DNA of 64,000 bases from assembly GCF_030269925.1 (NCBI RefSeq), contig NC_085117.1, forward strand, positions 11,594,731-11,658,730, given 5' to 3'. Below are positions 24,840-36,273 of this stretch, in pieces (position 1 is the stretch's first letter; each line of letters starts with the position of its first letter). The notes under the pieces are model-generated. The model did no database searches and was not told the origin of the DNA. It saw nothing but the letters and a program-made list of their open reading frames with translations. The DNA comes from Bombyx mori. Its lineage: Eukaryota > Arthropoda > Insecta > Lepidoptera > Bombycidae. The translations under genes were made by a program, and so were the position numbers.

Positions 24840-25545
24840 CGGTTGGCCAACCCTACGTAGGGTCTACGGACCGTCGAGGCGGTTTAGCTGGTCTTTTATG
24901 ATTGGGTGAATCGTGGCACAGAACGCCACACCTTTCGTCTGGTGCAGGTGCTGACCGGGCACGGATGCTTCGGGAAGTACCTGCACCGGATAGGAGCTGA
25001 GCCGAGGAGGTGCCACCATTGTAGACACGACCTGGACCCGGCGGAGCATACGCTTGCTGTCTGCCCCGCTTGGGAGGTGCAGCGCCGTGTCCTGGTTGCA
25101 AAGATAGGACTGGACTTGTCGCTGCCTGGCGTCGTGGCGTCGATGCTAGGCGGCGACGAGTCCTGGAAGGCTATGTTCGACTTCTGCGAGTGCACCATCT
25201 CGCAGAAGGAGGCGGTGGGGTGGGTGAGGCAAAGTTCTCCTCACTAGGCAGAAATCCGCCACCGCCGAGCAAAGGGTCGGGACTAGGGTCCCATCCGTGA
25301 CCTGGCCCCCTAAAAGCTTCGGGGTCCACCCGCTTTATGCGGCGTGGTACCCAGGCATGAGGTGGCGTGCTTTAGACCCTGCCCATAATAGGAAGCCGGG
25401 TGATGGTAGACCGCGTTCCCCCGACGGCTTCGGGCGAAGATGCAGCGTGGCTGCCCAGGCTGGCAGGAGTTTTTAGTGAGGTTCAACTCCCACATACCCC
25501 ACCCGCCGCGTGGATGGGTATCCGGCATTTTCTCATGTGGAAACA
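24840..25545 (+). mobile_element. R1-clade LINE 3' end (RT C-terminus and 3' UTR)
   Basis: The frame around 24906-25244 encodes LTGHGCFGKYLHRIG, then a zinc knuckle CHHCRHDLDPAEHTLAVCPAW. This C-terminal CCHC of R1-clade retrotransposons ends at a stop after WVRQSSPH. About 300 bases of GC-rich 3' UTR follow. The 5' part of ORF2 is absent, as expected for a 5'-truncated insertion. Confidence 0.75.
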
Positions 25546-25554
25546 AAAAGGTTA

Positions 25555-25765
25555 TTTTTTAAGCAAATGTGGGAAAATGAAAAAAAAAATTGCTGGACGT
25601 AACTTCTCGAGATCCTCCAAAAAGTCCACTGAAAAATCTCAGTAAATGACCACCTCATCTCATCTCATTTAATTTAATTTCATCCCAGTTGATTAATGTC
25701 TTAAATTAATCATCTTCATTTCATTTCACTCCATATTGTCATTTTTCATAAAAATATGAATGTAA
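25555..25765 (-). repeat. Dispersed repeat family, inverted copy
   Basis: The reverse complement matches 39725-39990 and, more weakly, 44940-45230. Shared pieces include gaagatgattaatttgag and ctcagtaaaatggtggtcat-like sequence. Class unknown. Confidence 0.5.
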
Positions 25766-25964
25766 ATTAAAAAATACACGACGTAAAGGTCTTCGTTACC
25801 AGGTAATAATATCCCTTAGAAAAAAAAAGAAGCTCAGCAAGTCAGCAAGTGTTTAAGTGTATAATCTATGGTTTTGGGTTTGATACCTATTTATGTACCT
25901 ACTGATTTAATTATTTTTTCTTATTTGAAAGGAAATCGAAATGCCTTCATAATAGCAATACAAT

Positions 25965-28900
25965 ATGAAGTTCATTACGGGATTATACATTATATTTTTT
26001 ACAAGTAATGTACCTACATCAAATTAAGAAAATAAGTAATTTGTTTGTGTGATTAATTCGTTTTTATATTTTAATTTTCATCTATATTGTTACAGGAATA
26101 TTTAACGTGTCATCATCTAGAGTTTTAGAACTAAGTGACAGATTTTTAGAGTTTAGCAAAGATGGAATGTGGTTTGTTAAATTCTATGCGCCTTGGTGTT
26201 CACACTGTCGGCGCATGGAACCTACTTGGGCGCATGTGGCACAAGCCTTGTATAATACTCCCGTAAAAGTAGCCAAAGTCGATTGTACCCGTTTTACAGC
26301 TGTGGCCTCACATTTTCATATCCGAGCTTATCCTACTATCTTGTTGTAGGTATACCTTTCATTATTTGCATGCAGATACCTATAACATTTCAATAATTAA
26401 TATGGGGTACTTTTATGTTTTTAGTTTAAAAGGATCTTTTCAGCATGAATACACAGGAGATAGGGTTAAAGAGGATTTGATTAATTATGCAATGAGAATG
26501 TCACAGCCAGCAGTGCAGAGAATATCTCGTGGTAACAGCATTGAATATTTAAAAGAATCTCATCCTGTATTTTTTGGATTCATTGGCAAACAGGAAGGGC
26601 TTTTATGGGTAATAATGATATCCAATTTACACAACTACATACCATAATAAAATCCAAGAAAAATAATAATAATTTGATTATCTAATTTGTTGACACAGGA
26701 AATGTTTACAATTCATGCTGAGAAATATCAGCCTCATTCCTGGTTTTATGCAATGACCCATGAAGTAATAAAACATGAAATCAAAGTTCCTAATGAAACA
26801 GCTATATTTGTTTATAAAGATAATGAAGCATTTTTCTTTGAAGGTAAATTAAAGTTCATCAAAAAATTCTTATCATTTGTTACATATTTTTGCTTGAACT
26901 AAAAATATTCACATGTTTAACAGTTAAAGATGAATTACTTGAAGACAAAAATATGTTAAACAACACCTTAGGCAAATGGATTACTTCTGAGAGATTTGGT
27001 TTTTTCCCCAAAATAACCCGAGCAAATATTAATAGTCTGATTGATACTGAAAAATATATTGTGATAGTAGTAGTTGCAGAAAATAAACTTGAAGAAATAT
27101 CACAAACTGAAAGAGATTTTAAAGATATGGTAGAAGGAATTATAATGTAAGTTAAGTTTGTAATTATTAGTAATAAAAACATTAATTTCAAAACAAATTT
27201 AATACCCATTTATTATTATTGTTTTAGGAAAAGAAAAAATGAGCTACATTCTCGTTTTCAGTTTGGTTGGATGGGTTCACCAGAACTAGCAAATTCTATT
27301 GCTATGTCTGAACTTACTGTACCTCATTTATTAGTATTAAACTCAACGACAAGTCATCATCATATTCCAGACGATGATCCAGTATTAATGACACCAGAAG
27401 CAATCTCACTGTTTCTTGATCAAATACACAACCAGCAAGCTACCGTTAGTATTAGAATATATATGTTTTATTAAATAACTAGCTTTTGCCTGTGACTTCA
27501 TCTGCGTGGAATAGTTACTTTGGCATAATGCAGAATTTTACCCACGATTTCATTTACGTAGTAAGTGAAAATATTTTTGAATAATAGAATGTTAATGAGC
27601 TTAATTGAGAATGTTAATGTCTCACTCAGTCTCATGCGCGTGGATAATGCCCTCGCGCTCTTACCCACAGAGGTATTAAATTGAATTTAGGGGATGATTG
27701 GGCCTTTAAAGCGTCTGCAAAGCAATTCGGCCGACGGAAAGTGTCTGGGAGTATTGGCGACTTATTTTTAAGGATATTGCCTAAAATATACTTAAAAATC
27801 AGTCATATCTTGAGTACCTGATACCTGAAAATTGGCCGTCTAAGCAAGGTAGCAGGTAGGCATGCGTTCTTAGCACACTAGCACTAACACTACGCAATCG
27901 GTCACATTTCTTTCGTCAGAAAATACGTGACGTCTGGGGGCCCTGGGATCTTGGACTAGAACACTCTGAGATTGTGGTCAATCTTCTTCTTTTTCTCCAC
28001 CTTATCCCACTAGGTGGGATCGGCACAGCTAATTTTTCTCTTCCATTCTCTTCTATCAGCCGTCATCTCAACACTCACTCCTCTCTCTCTCTCATATCGT
28101 CATTCACACACTCCATCCATGTCTTCTTCGGTCGACCTCTTCCCCCTCTACCTTGCACTACCATTTCCATACATCTCCATCGTGGTCAATGAATGATAAA
28201 AAAATGTTATTTTTTGTATGTTATTACAAAGTTAAGTCGTACACTGTGTGCATTACTAATAAAAATCTTACGTTACGGACGTTTTTTCCCGATTAGGGTA
28301 CCTCTCCGCATCGTCCCATAGGAAACTTCGTTCCAAAAAAAAATGCATGACATAAATGTTTTAGGTATATGGTGGCAATGGCTGGCCAGTAAAACTATAT
28401 AGAGGTTTCTTTGAAGCAAGAACTACATTGGCAAACATGTGGCATGGAAACCCTGTTCTAACAGCTCTTATCTTTGGTCTGCCACTGGGATTCCTCTCAC
28501 TGATATGCTATTCAGTGTGTTGTGCTGATATTTTAGATGCTGAAGACGAAGACACACCAGGTAAAACAAATCTGTACTTCCTAGGTTAATTTCCTAAGTA
28601 ATCTTCACAACACTAATGCAATTGCTTGCCTCAATGGTCAAGAGGTTATTGACCTGTCTCCTTGTACCAAAGGGTCTGGGTTCAATTATTGGTTAGTCAG
28701 TTAATGCTAAAGATACTTTATAAATTAATTTAAACAGTAAGAGCTGGCATGATATACGTTCCATCAAGAAAGTGTAATATTATACAGCATGTAAATGAGA
28801 CAGTCAGGGGAAAATGTGTAGAAATTTGGTGAGGTATTTTACCATTAAATTTATTAATTATGTTTTTTATAACAATAAAACAAAAAATTATATCTTAGAA

Positions 28901-29343
28901 ATATAATAAACGAAAATATTGTATGTATTGTATGTATATATGTATGTATTGTATGGAAGAAAATAAAATTCAGTATCTTTACATTTCACATCATTCAGTT
29001 TCTTCTGTTTCTAGTGAAATGCTTTTCCTTTTTGCTTTATTATCGAGTTTTTTACTATCACCGACGAGACGAATGTTTGAAACGATACACAGCAGGAAAG
29101 AAGAAACACAGTTACACTGCTTCGGATATCGTGAAGTCTCCGTGCAATTTCGGGGAATCCCATAGTTCAAATAAAAGAGCGTTAAACCAAAATAGCGCTA
29201 CACGAAACAGCTATAAGCGGGGTCTTAATGTACATTCAAAAATGGAAATGATAAAATTCTTTAACAATTATGAAATTTCCCATGAATTTATTAATATACG
29301 TTGGAGAATCTTTTCTTTATTGAATATTATATCGCATTTTTAG
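25965..29343 (+). CDS. TMX3-like transmembrane thioredoxin / protein disulfide isomerase
   Basis: Eight exons: 25965-26004, 26096-26345, 26425-26608, 26699-26843, 26924-27146, 27228-27444, 28365-28560, 29015-29343; all GT/AG and in frame, 527 codons. The product begins with a hydrophobic signal peptide (MKFITGLYIIFF). A thioredoxin domain follows with FYAPWCSHC, a CSHC redox motif where relatives usually have CGHC, then PTILFLKG. Later come FQFGWM, LTVPHLLVLN and a membrane span in TALIFGLPLGFLSLICYS, all matching the TMX3 layout. TMX3 proteins catalyse disulfide exchange on proteins in the ER. The last exon adds about 110 basic, Lys/Asn/Ser-rich residues with no ER-retrieval motif seen; this tail is longer than in vertebrate TMX3 (about 450 aa), so its reading frame or exon is the least certain part. 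AATAAA at 29417-29422 lies 74 bases past the stop. Confidence 0.85.
27985..28195 (-). repeat. Dispersed repeat in a TMX3 intron (also at 38757-38925)
   Basis: Both copies share ccttatccca, then gtgggatc, ccattc, gtcatctc, ctctctctc and the tract around cacactccatcc. The repeat sits in the intron 27445-28364. Just upstream, 27478-27520 (ctagcttttgcctgtgactt) looks like an RTE-type LINE scrap. Confidence 0.45.
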
Positions 29344-29416
29344 AAACTACTCACAATTATTCCTAAAACTTTCAAAGTAGCTATTTTAAGTTAATAATGT
29401 CTATGTCACATCCTTA

Positions 29417-29422
29417 AATAAA
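29417..29422 (+). terminator. Poly(A) signal AATAAA of the TMX3-like gene
   Basis: This is the first canonical AATAAA after the stop at 29343. Its 74-base spacing suits a short 3' UTR and supports 29015-29343 as the true last exon. Confidence 0.55.
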
Positions 29423-29439
29423 ATTATTCAGTCTAACGG

Positions 29440-30160
29440 GATGTGAGTGCATATACTTAAAGTCATTTAACTCTGATATTTTCATACCATGATATATTTA
29501 CAATGTTTAAGTAATATGGGCAGGACAAAATGGTGCAGCTTCCCATGCATAGGTACTCAAAAAAAAGGGTGCGTGTACTTATGTATGTGCGTAAGATGTA
29601 CTTTTTTTTTTTAATATTATAATATAATTAATAATAAATATTTAACGTTAATAATTTAATAATATTTAGTATGAATTATATTCAATAATAATTTTGTCAT
29701 TTATATTACTAAATAATACATGCGGATAGTTAAACTCATTTGTATTGGAGCACTCAGGAAGGTTAAAGGCAATAAAAAAAAATAAAAAACACGGCACGAG
29801 ATTTCTGCGGTCTCCGTTGCGCCCGCCGCTCCTGCGTCTACTATAAACGCGCGCAAAATCCCCGCGTCTTTTAAATTAAACAACATCCTCAAACACGCAT
29901 ATTGGACATCCCTTTTCTTGACATCGTATAAATTCGGTAATTCTCGGTACGCGGTAATGTACTCACTCACACGGTAGCATTAGTGTCGTGTTCGTGTCGC
30001 TATCTCTGTCTTGAGTACGGGCGGCTACAAAAGTTTTCATTGATTTGTTATTATTATACTGTTTTTGTTTAGTGCTCAGTTTTTTGTTTAGTTTTAAGAT
30101 TGTTTGTGTTTCAATTTGTTTTAGTATTAAGTGTCCCTTGGCATTTATACTATTCGTTAA
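29440..30160. other. Intergenic sequence with no supported gene
   Basis: AT-rich with one GC-rich patch near 29790-29860. Minus-strand open frames here (29701-30208) lack domains, splice sites and codon bias. Confidence 0.4.
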
Positions 30161-30164
30161 CAAA

Positions 30165-30345
30165 GATGCCACCAAAGCATAATAGTGTTTTAAATCGTCG
30201 GCCGACAAACATAATTTTTGATTGTTTTTTTTAAAAGAAAAAGAAGAAGGCGTAAAAGATGTTGACAGTTTTATTTAGAGTTGCTAACGCAACTGGTGTA
30301 TCGCAACGCACAGTACAGCGGATCGCAACTGAAGGCAGTATTCGG
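30165..30345 (+). mobile_element. Transposase N-terminal fragment with helix-turn-helix
   Basis: After ATG 30165 (MPPKHNSVLNRRPTNIIFD) and a frame break, 30280-30336 encodes VANATGVSQRTVQRIATEG. This helix-turn-helix resembles those of Tc1-like DDE transposases common in Lepidoptera. No DDE catalytic part follows. Stops and frame changes mark it as a relic. Confidence 0.4.
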
Positions 30346-31254
30346 GCTTACTTTCGAATTAATTTAATTACGTTATTTTTACAGCTTTCTGTTTTATTTT
30401 ATTATTCTTTTATTATCTCTCTTTAATTTATTACGTTATTTTTATAGCTTTCTGTTTCATAGTGATTTGATATTCATTTTATCTGTACTTGGTATATGGA
30501 AATTTTAATTCGTATTTTGATTTAAAAAAATGAATGCTAATAACACATTTTTTACGAGTGTACATGCGCGAAAGTTCACCTGTGGCTATATTCAGACTCG
30601 CCAAGTTACGTCGGTCGTATTGTAATGAGCGATTTAGTGGGGAACTTCATTTCTGTTAATTAACGTTGTTTGTAACGTTGTCTGTTAAGTAACGTTGTTG
30701 TGTAACGGTGCGCGCGCATCGTAAAATTTCACTCTCATAAATTTTTCATAACGCGCCTAAAGAAGTATAACTTCAATAAAAATATTTGGGGAAAAAGCCA
30801 TGGAGACTTTATGGACCGAGTAGAAATAGTAGTAACATTAGTTAATCGGAAGTTGTATACCTATGTTAAGCTAACATAAATATTAAGTGCTTAGTCATAT
30901 ATTCTATATAAATTAAAAATATTATTATTTTCAGAACTACACGAGAAAAGGGACTAAATATTGTGTTCGGAATCATAGTGAGGACGGCATGTTGGAGCCA
31001 TCGCAAAACTATGAAGTAGGTACCCAAAAATGTTGAGTTCTCCGACATGGATATTTTTCAAATAATTTCCCAACATTGCGGAACTGAATTGTAGACAGTA
31101 TGTGAATGATTTCTTAAAACTCCCGCCTAATGTTTATGTCCCTAACCCGATTCAAATTCGAAACATTTATACAATTATTTCATAACAAAGCCTAATCTTA
31201 ATTTACATCCTTTATTGCATATATAATTTTGTTTGTGGATAACTTGTCTAGAAT

Positions 31255-32545
31255 CTTCGATCAACAATAGTGACTAGATAAAGGGACACGTACAAAATCA
31301 AAGCAAAAACTGTCCGCGTGAATATACACATACATAGCTACATTGGTTTACAACAAACGGAGAAAAAAGTTTTGAAACAGTTTTAAGTTCAAACTAATTA
31401 CAACATTGGCACCTAGTAATAAAGTCCCAAATCTCCAAAACATTATCTAATACTTACGATCATTCGTCACAAAGCAATAAATTACTCCTGTCACTTAAAA
31501 ATGAAAAGACATATGTTAAACAACCTTTAATGTTAAATCAACCTTACATACCAACCAATAAAGTAATTTTTTCCGTAATAGCTTTGAGAACTAACAACAT
31601 TTTTTTGAATTTTTTTTTGCTTCTTGAAATTTCGATTTCTATTTACTACAGGAGGTAAGGGAGTCGAACAATAAAATAATTTATTAGATTAATAAAAGTA
31701 ATAGTTTAGTTGTTTACTTTTTATATTTTTAGAATTTATATTTGTTAGTATCTATACATTACTTATTATTTTATGAGCGCTACGTTTTGTGTAATACATA
31801 TTTTTATAGTATATTTTTAAGTTATATTTTTAAGTTTTCGCGACTAGTACACATAATAAAAAAACGTTTAAACGGTTTTAAGCGCGATATTTTTATTACA
31901 ATGCTTCGGCCACGTTTCAGTAGCCATGAGCACGGAAGGCAAAGATGTCCAGTGTCAATGAGTCGAGTTTTTAGCTTGGTTATAAAAGTAATCTCTTCTT
32001 TCTCTGGCGACAATCGAGATCTATTCCGCACACGTGATTGCTAGGAAAGCTAAGTATATAATAAGAGTCCAACAAACGTCTGTTTGTTGCTGCTGCTTTT
32101 GTGTCTACAAAAGCAGCATTAACCAATTTTGAAGTACTGCTAAGAAATTTTTAAAAATTATTACAACACAAATCTACTCTATGCATTTACTCTTCTGTTA
32201 AATAAAAGTTTGTCCAAGTGTTGGCGAGCCTTGGCCAACTTTTGTAGCGGTGGTTAAAAATCGGTAATTTTGTTTAAAATTTAATATTATTTATTAGCTT
32301 AAAGCTTAAAATATAACTTATACTTCATGTACTTACCGAAAGTAAGATACTCCGGCCGTTAAATTGCTATTTTGGGCATTTTTTTGCAACTTTTGAATAT
32401 ACACTGCGGCATTGTGAGACGGGTTGACATTGGCTGTGTCTGAAGTGAACTAAACAAAATAAGAGCTCACATTTCAAGTGAGCTGTTATTTAACGAGACG
32501 GATTTTTGCGCTGACCCGAAATCTAGTTAGTATTGTTGATCGAAG
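31255..32545 (+). mobile_element. hAT-like non-autonomous element, copy 2 (1291 bp)
   Basis: It has the same 16-bp termini as copy 1 (CTTCGATCAACAATAG) and is flanked by its own perfect 8-bp duplication TCTAGAAT (31247-31254 and 32546-32553). It is colinear with copy 1, with scattered substitutions and small indels. Confidence 0.8.
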
Positions 32546-32553
32546 TCTAGAAT

Positions 32554-35157
32554 ATATCAAAAATCAAATAAATATGTACAGAATGAGATGTGTACAAAAA
32601 TAATTATTTCATGTATTACCAAAAAATTTGGAATAGGGTTAGTGACAAAAATGTTATTGATTTATGTTGTCGAGTTGTTGACAATCATGAGTTGACCGTT
32701 ACACAAAAATTTACCTGACGACAGTTAACCCCTTGTAACTCATAATCATAAATTACGTTGAAATACTTAAGTATATTTATTTTATTTATTACACTTCATG
32801 TAAAATTTACATTGGCGGATTTAATGCCTAAGGCATTCTCTACCAGTTTCAATGATATATGAAATTATTTAATTAATATATACCTACATACCTATATGAA
32901 ATTACTCTGACATATTCTCTCAATCACTTGATTCTGAACTCTCTGAACTATCTTGTAAGTTTATAATGATTTTGTCCATCATAGTATCAAATCTCATATC
33001 AGTAATGACAGCAAGCGCCCCCGCCTCTCCGTCCCACCGTACACATACTTATGGCGCGGTCAACTAGTTCCGCGCGCACAATACGAAAAGGAAATAAGTA
33101 TGGTATTAGTGACATTTTTAGAATTTTGATAAAGTTTTTTTACAGAAATGTTACAAGGGGTTACGAAAAGCGGTAAAGATTTGGACGTTTTGGAGTTCGG
33201 TACATCTAAGGAAAAAGTGAAACTGTAACGCAGCGTTCCCTTTCGCGGGGCAACAGTAGCCAAAGGGGATGTGACTCAGGTCCGTGCCCCGACGACCCAC
33301 CCCGCGCTACCCGCGCCCGCGCATCTTGTGCACCCCCTATTAGTGCGTGCCAGACTGAAGCGGCAAACACGCGTCCCCGGTCGATACCGGAACTGACAAC
33401 CCAAGAGTCTCATGCCAGTCGGGCACCCAACATTAAAAAACTCTTTTGTAGCTAATTTCCGTTGTGCGTTTTGTTCGTGTGTTGCTCTAGAGAAGTATGT
33501 AGTTAAGAAAGTTTTGATTTAATGATACTAAATATTACATTGTTTTCAATTGCATAGATGGGTGAAGAAACTCATTTTCCACCGTGTAGAACATGAGTTT
33601 CTTGTCGTAAACCTTCGCGATTCTATATTACGGAAATAAAGCCAAAACGCGGCGCCCGTAAAATACACGGTATGATTCTACACTCAAGTTTCGGGGAAGA
33701 TTTGCGGTTTAAGGTACAATCCACGTGGTAGTATAGAAACCTTCAGAGATGATTTATTGAAAAACTAACTTTACTTTGGAGTCAGAAAATATATCCCATA
33801 CATTTTCTGCGTAACCTTGCCTCTTGTAAAATTTCATGATTCTATATCAACAGAAACTACCCTATATTATGTGGATCTTTATGAGTGACGAAACATGTCT
33901 TTTGATTGGGATATTGTGATTAGCTTACTTCCGTCGTAGAACTCAATTTTTTGTACTGATTTTAACTTGGTACCTGTAGGTACCCGTTCCTGAAAAGAAA
34001 CGGCTGTTTGACATACACAGGAAATCAAATTAGGTAATAGATAACTTTAAGTACCTACCTATAGATAATGATTCCGATTTTTGCATTTGAAGGCCGGAAC
34101 CCTAGAAATGAATTGTCGTTTTAATCTACTTTGGAATGTCTATAAAAGTAAAAGAATCAACTATAACTTTTTAATCAAGGATACGAAAACGTCATGAAAA
34201 GACACCAAGAGGATCTAGGAACTTCTGAAACTAGGTCCTTCAATGTTGTCAACGTCAGATGAGTAAAAAGATTTATGCCCTACACGAAAGGACAAAAAAA
34301 ACACCTCAGTTTGCTCTCGGCAAAGACAGACATTTGATAGTGATGATAAAGTCACTTGTTTACGTCAGCAACGCCAGTTAAACCAAATCTACATATTCAG
34401 ACTCTAACTCTCGTTTGAAGGTGAATATTATGAAACATTGTTAATTCTTAACTTCTAATGAAACAGAAACAGGCATTATCCATACAATTGTAAACCTTAT
34501 ATTTAAGTCCATATGTCTGTAGATTATTCTTCGCGTATCAGCAGGATACAATTAAGGAAAGAAGTTTCAACTTTCGACCCTAACTTGAATGCAGTATAGC
34601 CTATTTGCATCGTTGAATTTAATTTCACGCGCTTTGACCTTGAACTAGAATTTTTGGACAAGTGTTTCTAAATACTTAAAAGTTTTTTGTGTTTGATTTT
34701 TAAAGTACACATTTTTCTATTTTTAGTTGAATCCAAATAATTGAGTTTATTTCTTGTGTTTGTATTAAACTTTTGAAATCTACACTCTTTTGGTATATTT
34801 TGTAATTTTAAATTAAGACACAAAATACTAAAAACTGAAAATAATGTAGCCAGTCCTAAGCCTGGTAAAAGCATGAAGGAAAGTTTTTTGATATTTTTAT
34901 TTTCATGTTCTTTTTATTACTTTAAGATCATATTATAAATTGATATCAGAAAACCAACCGTATATCGTTGACTTAAATCTATATCTACTACGATATTATA
35001 TCAGCGTATCGTTTCAAATCTCAAAGATCATGAATCGAGAAAATCTACTAGCATCCATCAATATATAGATTCAGAAAATATATAGATTCAATATCCGATA
35101 TTGATCCTCGATATATAGATACGATTCGATACGCGGCAAAACCGATATTACCCACTC
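32554..35157. other. Intergenic stretch with unexplained GC-rich patches
   Basis: Mostly AT-rich. GC-rich blocks at 33005-33085 and 33225-33420 flank an acceptor-like site (tttttttacag, 33142) followed by a 26-codon frame starting ATG 33148. No donor, domain or homologue is recognised. Near 35040-35140 there are repeated tatagatt/gatac motifs. Confidence 0.35.
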
Positions 35158-36049
35158 CTAGTAGAAGTACTTCAAAATTAGTTGGTTAAAATTGGTTAAT
35201 GCTGCTTTTGTGTCTGTTTGTTGGACTCTCATTAGATACTTAGCTTTCCTTTTTTATTTTAGCTTTACTAGCAATCACGTGTACAGAATGGATCTCGATT
35301 GTCGCCAGAGAAACTAGAGATGACTTTTATAAGCCAGCTAAGATCTCCGCTCATTGACACTGGACATCTTTGCCTTTCGTGCTCACGGCTACTGAAACGT
35401 GGCCGAAACATTGTAATAAAAATACCGCGCTTGAAACCGTTTAAACGTTGTGTTATTATGTGCACTGGTCGCGAAAACTTAAAAATATACTATAAAAATA
35501 TATATTACACAAAAACGTAACGCTAATAATATAAGAAATAATTTATAGATACTAACAAACATAAATTTCCAAAACATAAAAAGTAAACAACTAAACTTTT
35601 GCTTTTATTCATTAATAAATTATTTTAGTGTTCAACGCGACTCCCTTACCTCCTGTAGTAAGCCGAAAACGAAATTTCAAGAAGCAAAAATAAATAAAAC
35701 AAAACGATGTTAGTTCTCAGAGCAATAAAAGGAAAAAGTACTTTATTTGTTGTCTGTTAAGGTCGATTTAACATTAAAAGTTGTTTAACATATGTTTTTT
35801 TATTTGTAAGTGACAGGATTAATTTATTACTTTGCTCATTTTATGTGACGAATGATCGTAAGTATTATATAATGTTTTGGAGATTTGTGACTTTATTACA
35901 AAGTGCCATAGTTGTAATTAGTTTGAACTTAAAACTGTTTCAAAACTTTTTTCTCCGTTTGTTAGTAAATGAATGTGTATATTCACGCGGACAGTTTTTG
36001 CTTTAATTTTGTACGTGTCCCTTTATCTAGTTACTATTGATGATCGAAG
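35158..36049 (-). mobile_element. hAT-like element, copy 3, inverted and truncated
   Basis: This is the reverse complement of copies 1 and 2. The right terminus (ttgatgatcgaag, with one change) is present at 36049. The other end stops within the body at about 35158, so roughly 400 bases and one inverted repeat are missing. It lies directly downstream of the DDX20 3' end. Confidence 0.7.
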
Positions 36050-36273
36050 ATTCTTAAGGAACCTAATAGTGTAAGACTAAAATGATCTCCGTAAAAACAA
36101 TGTTAATGGGCATACTAATTAGAAATTTCCACTGACACTGCTCCATACTAAATTGTTACATTTTCAATAATTAATTTTACTGTATTCATTGAAAAAGTTT
36201 TATTTATTTACAAATCAAATAAACAAATAAAATACATTAGTAAATTAATTGGTATTTTATTTTTATTGTTATA

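Noticed and set aside
29701..30208. Two minus-strand open frames (89 and 81 codons)
   Set aside because: No domain, no splice or start context, and the plus strand there leads into a transposase fragment, which explains the sequence better.
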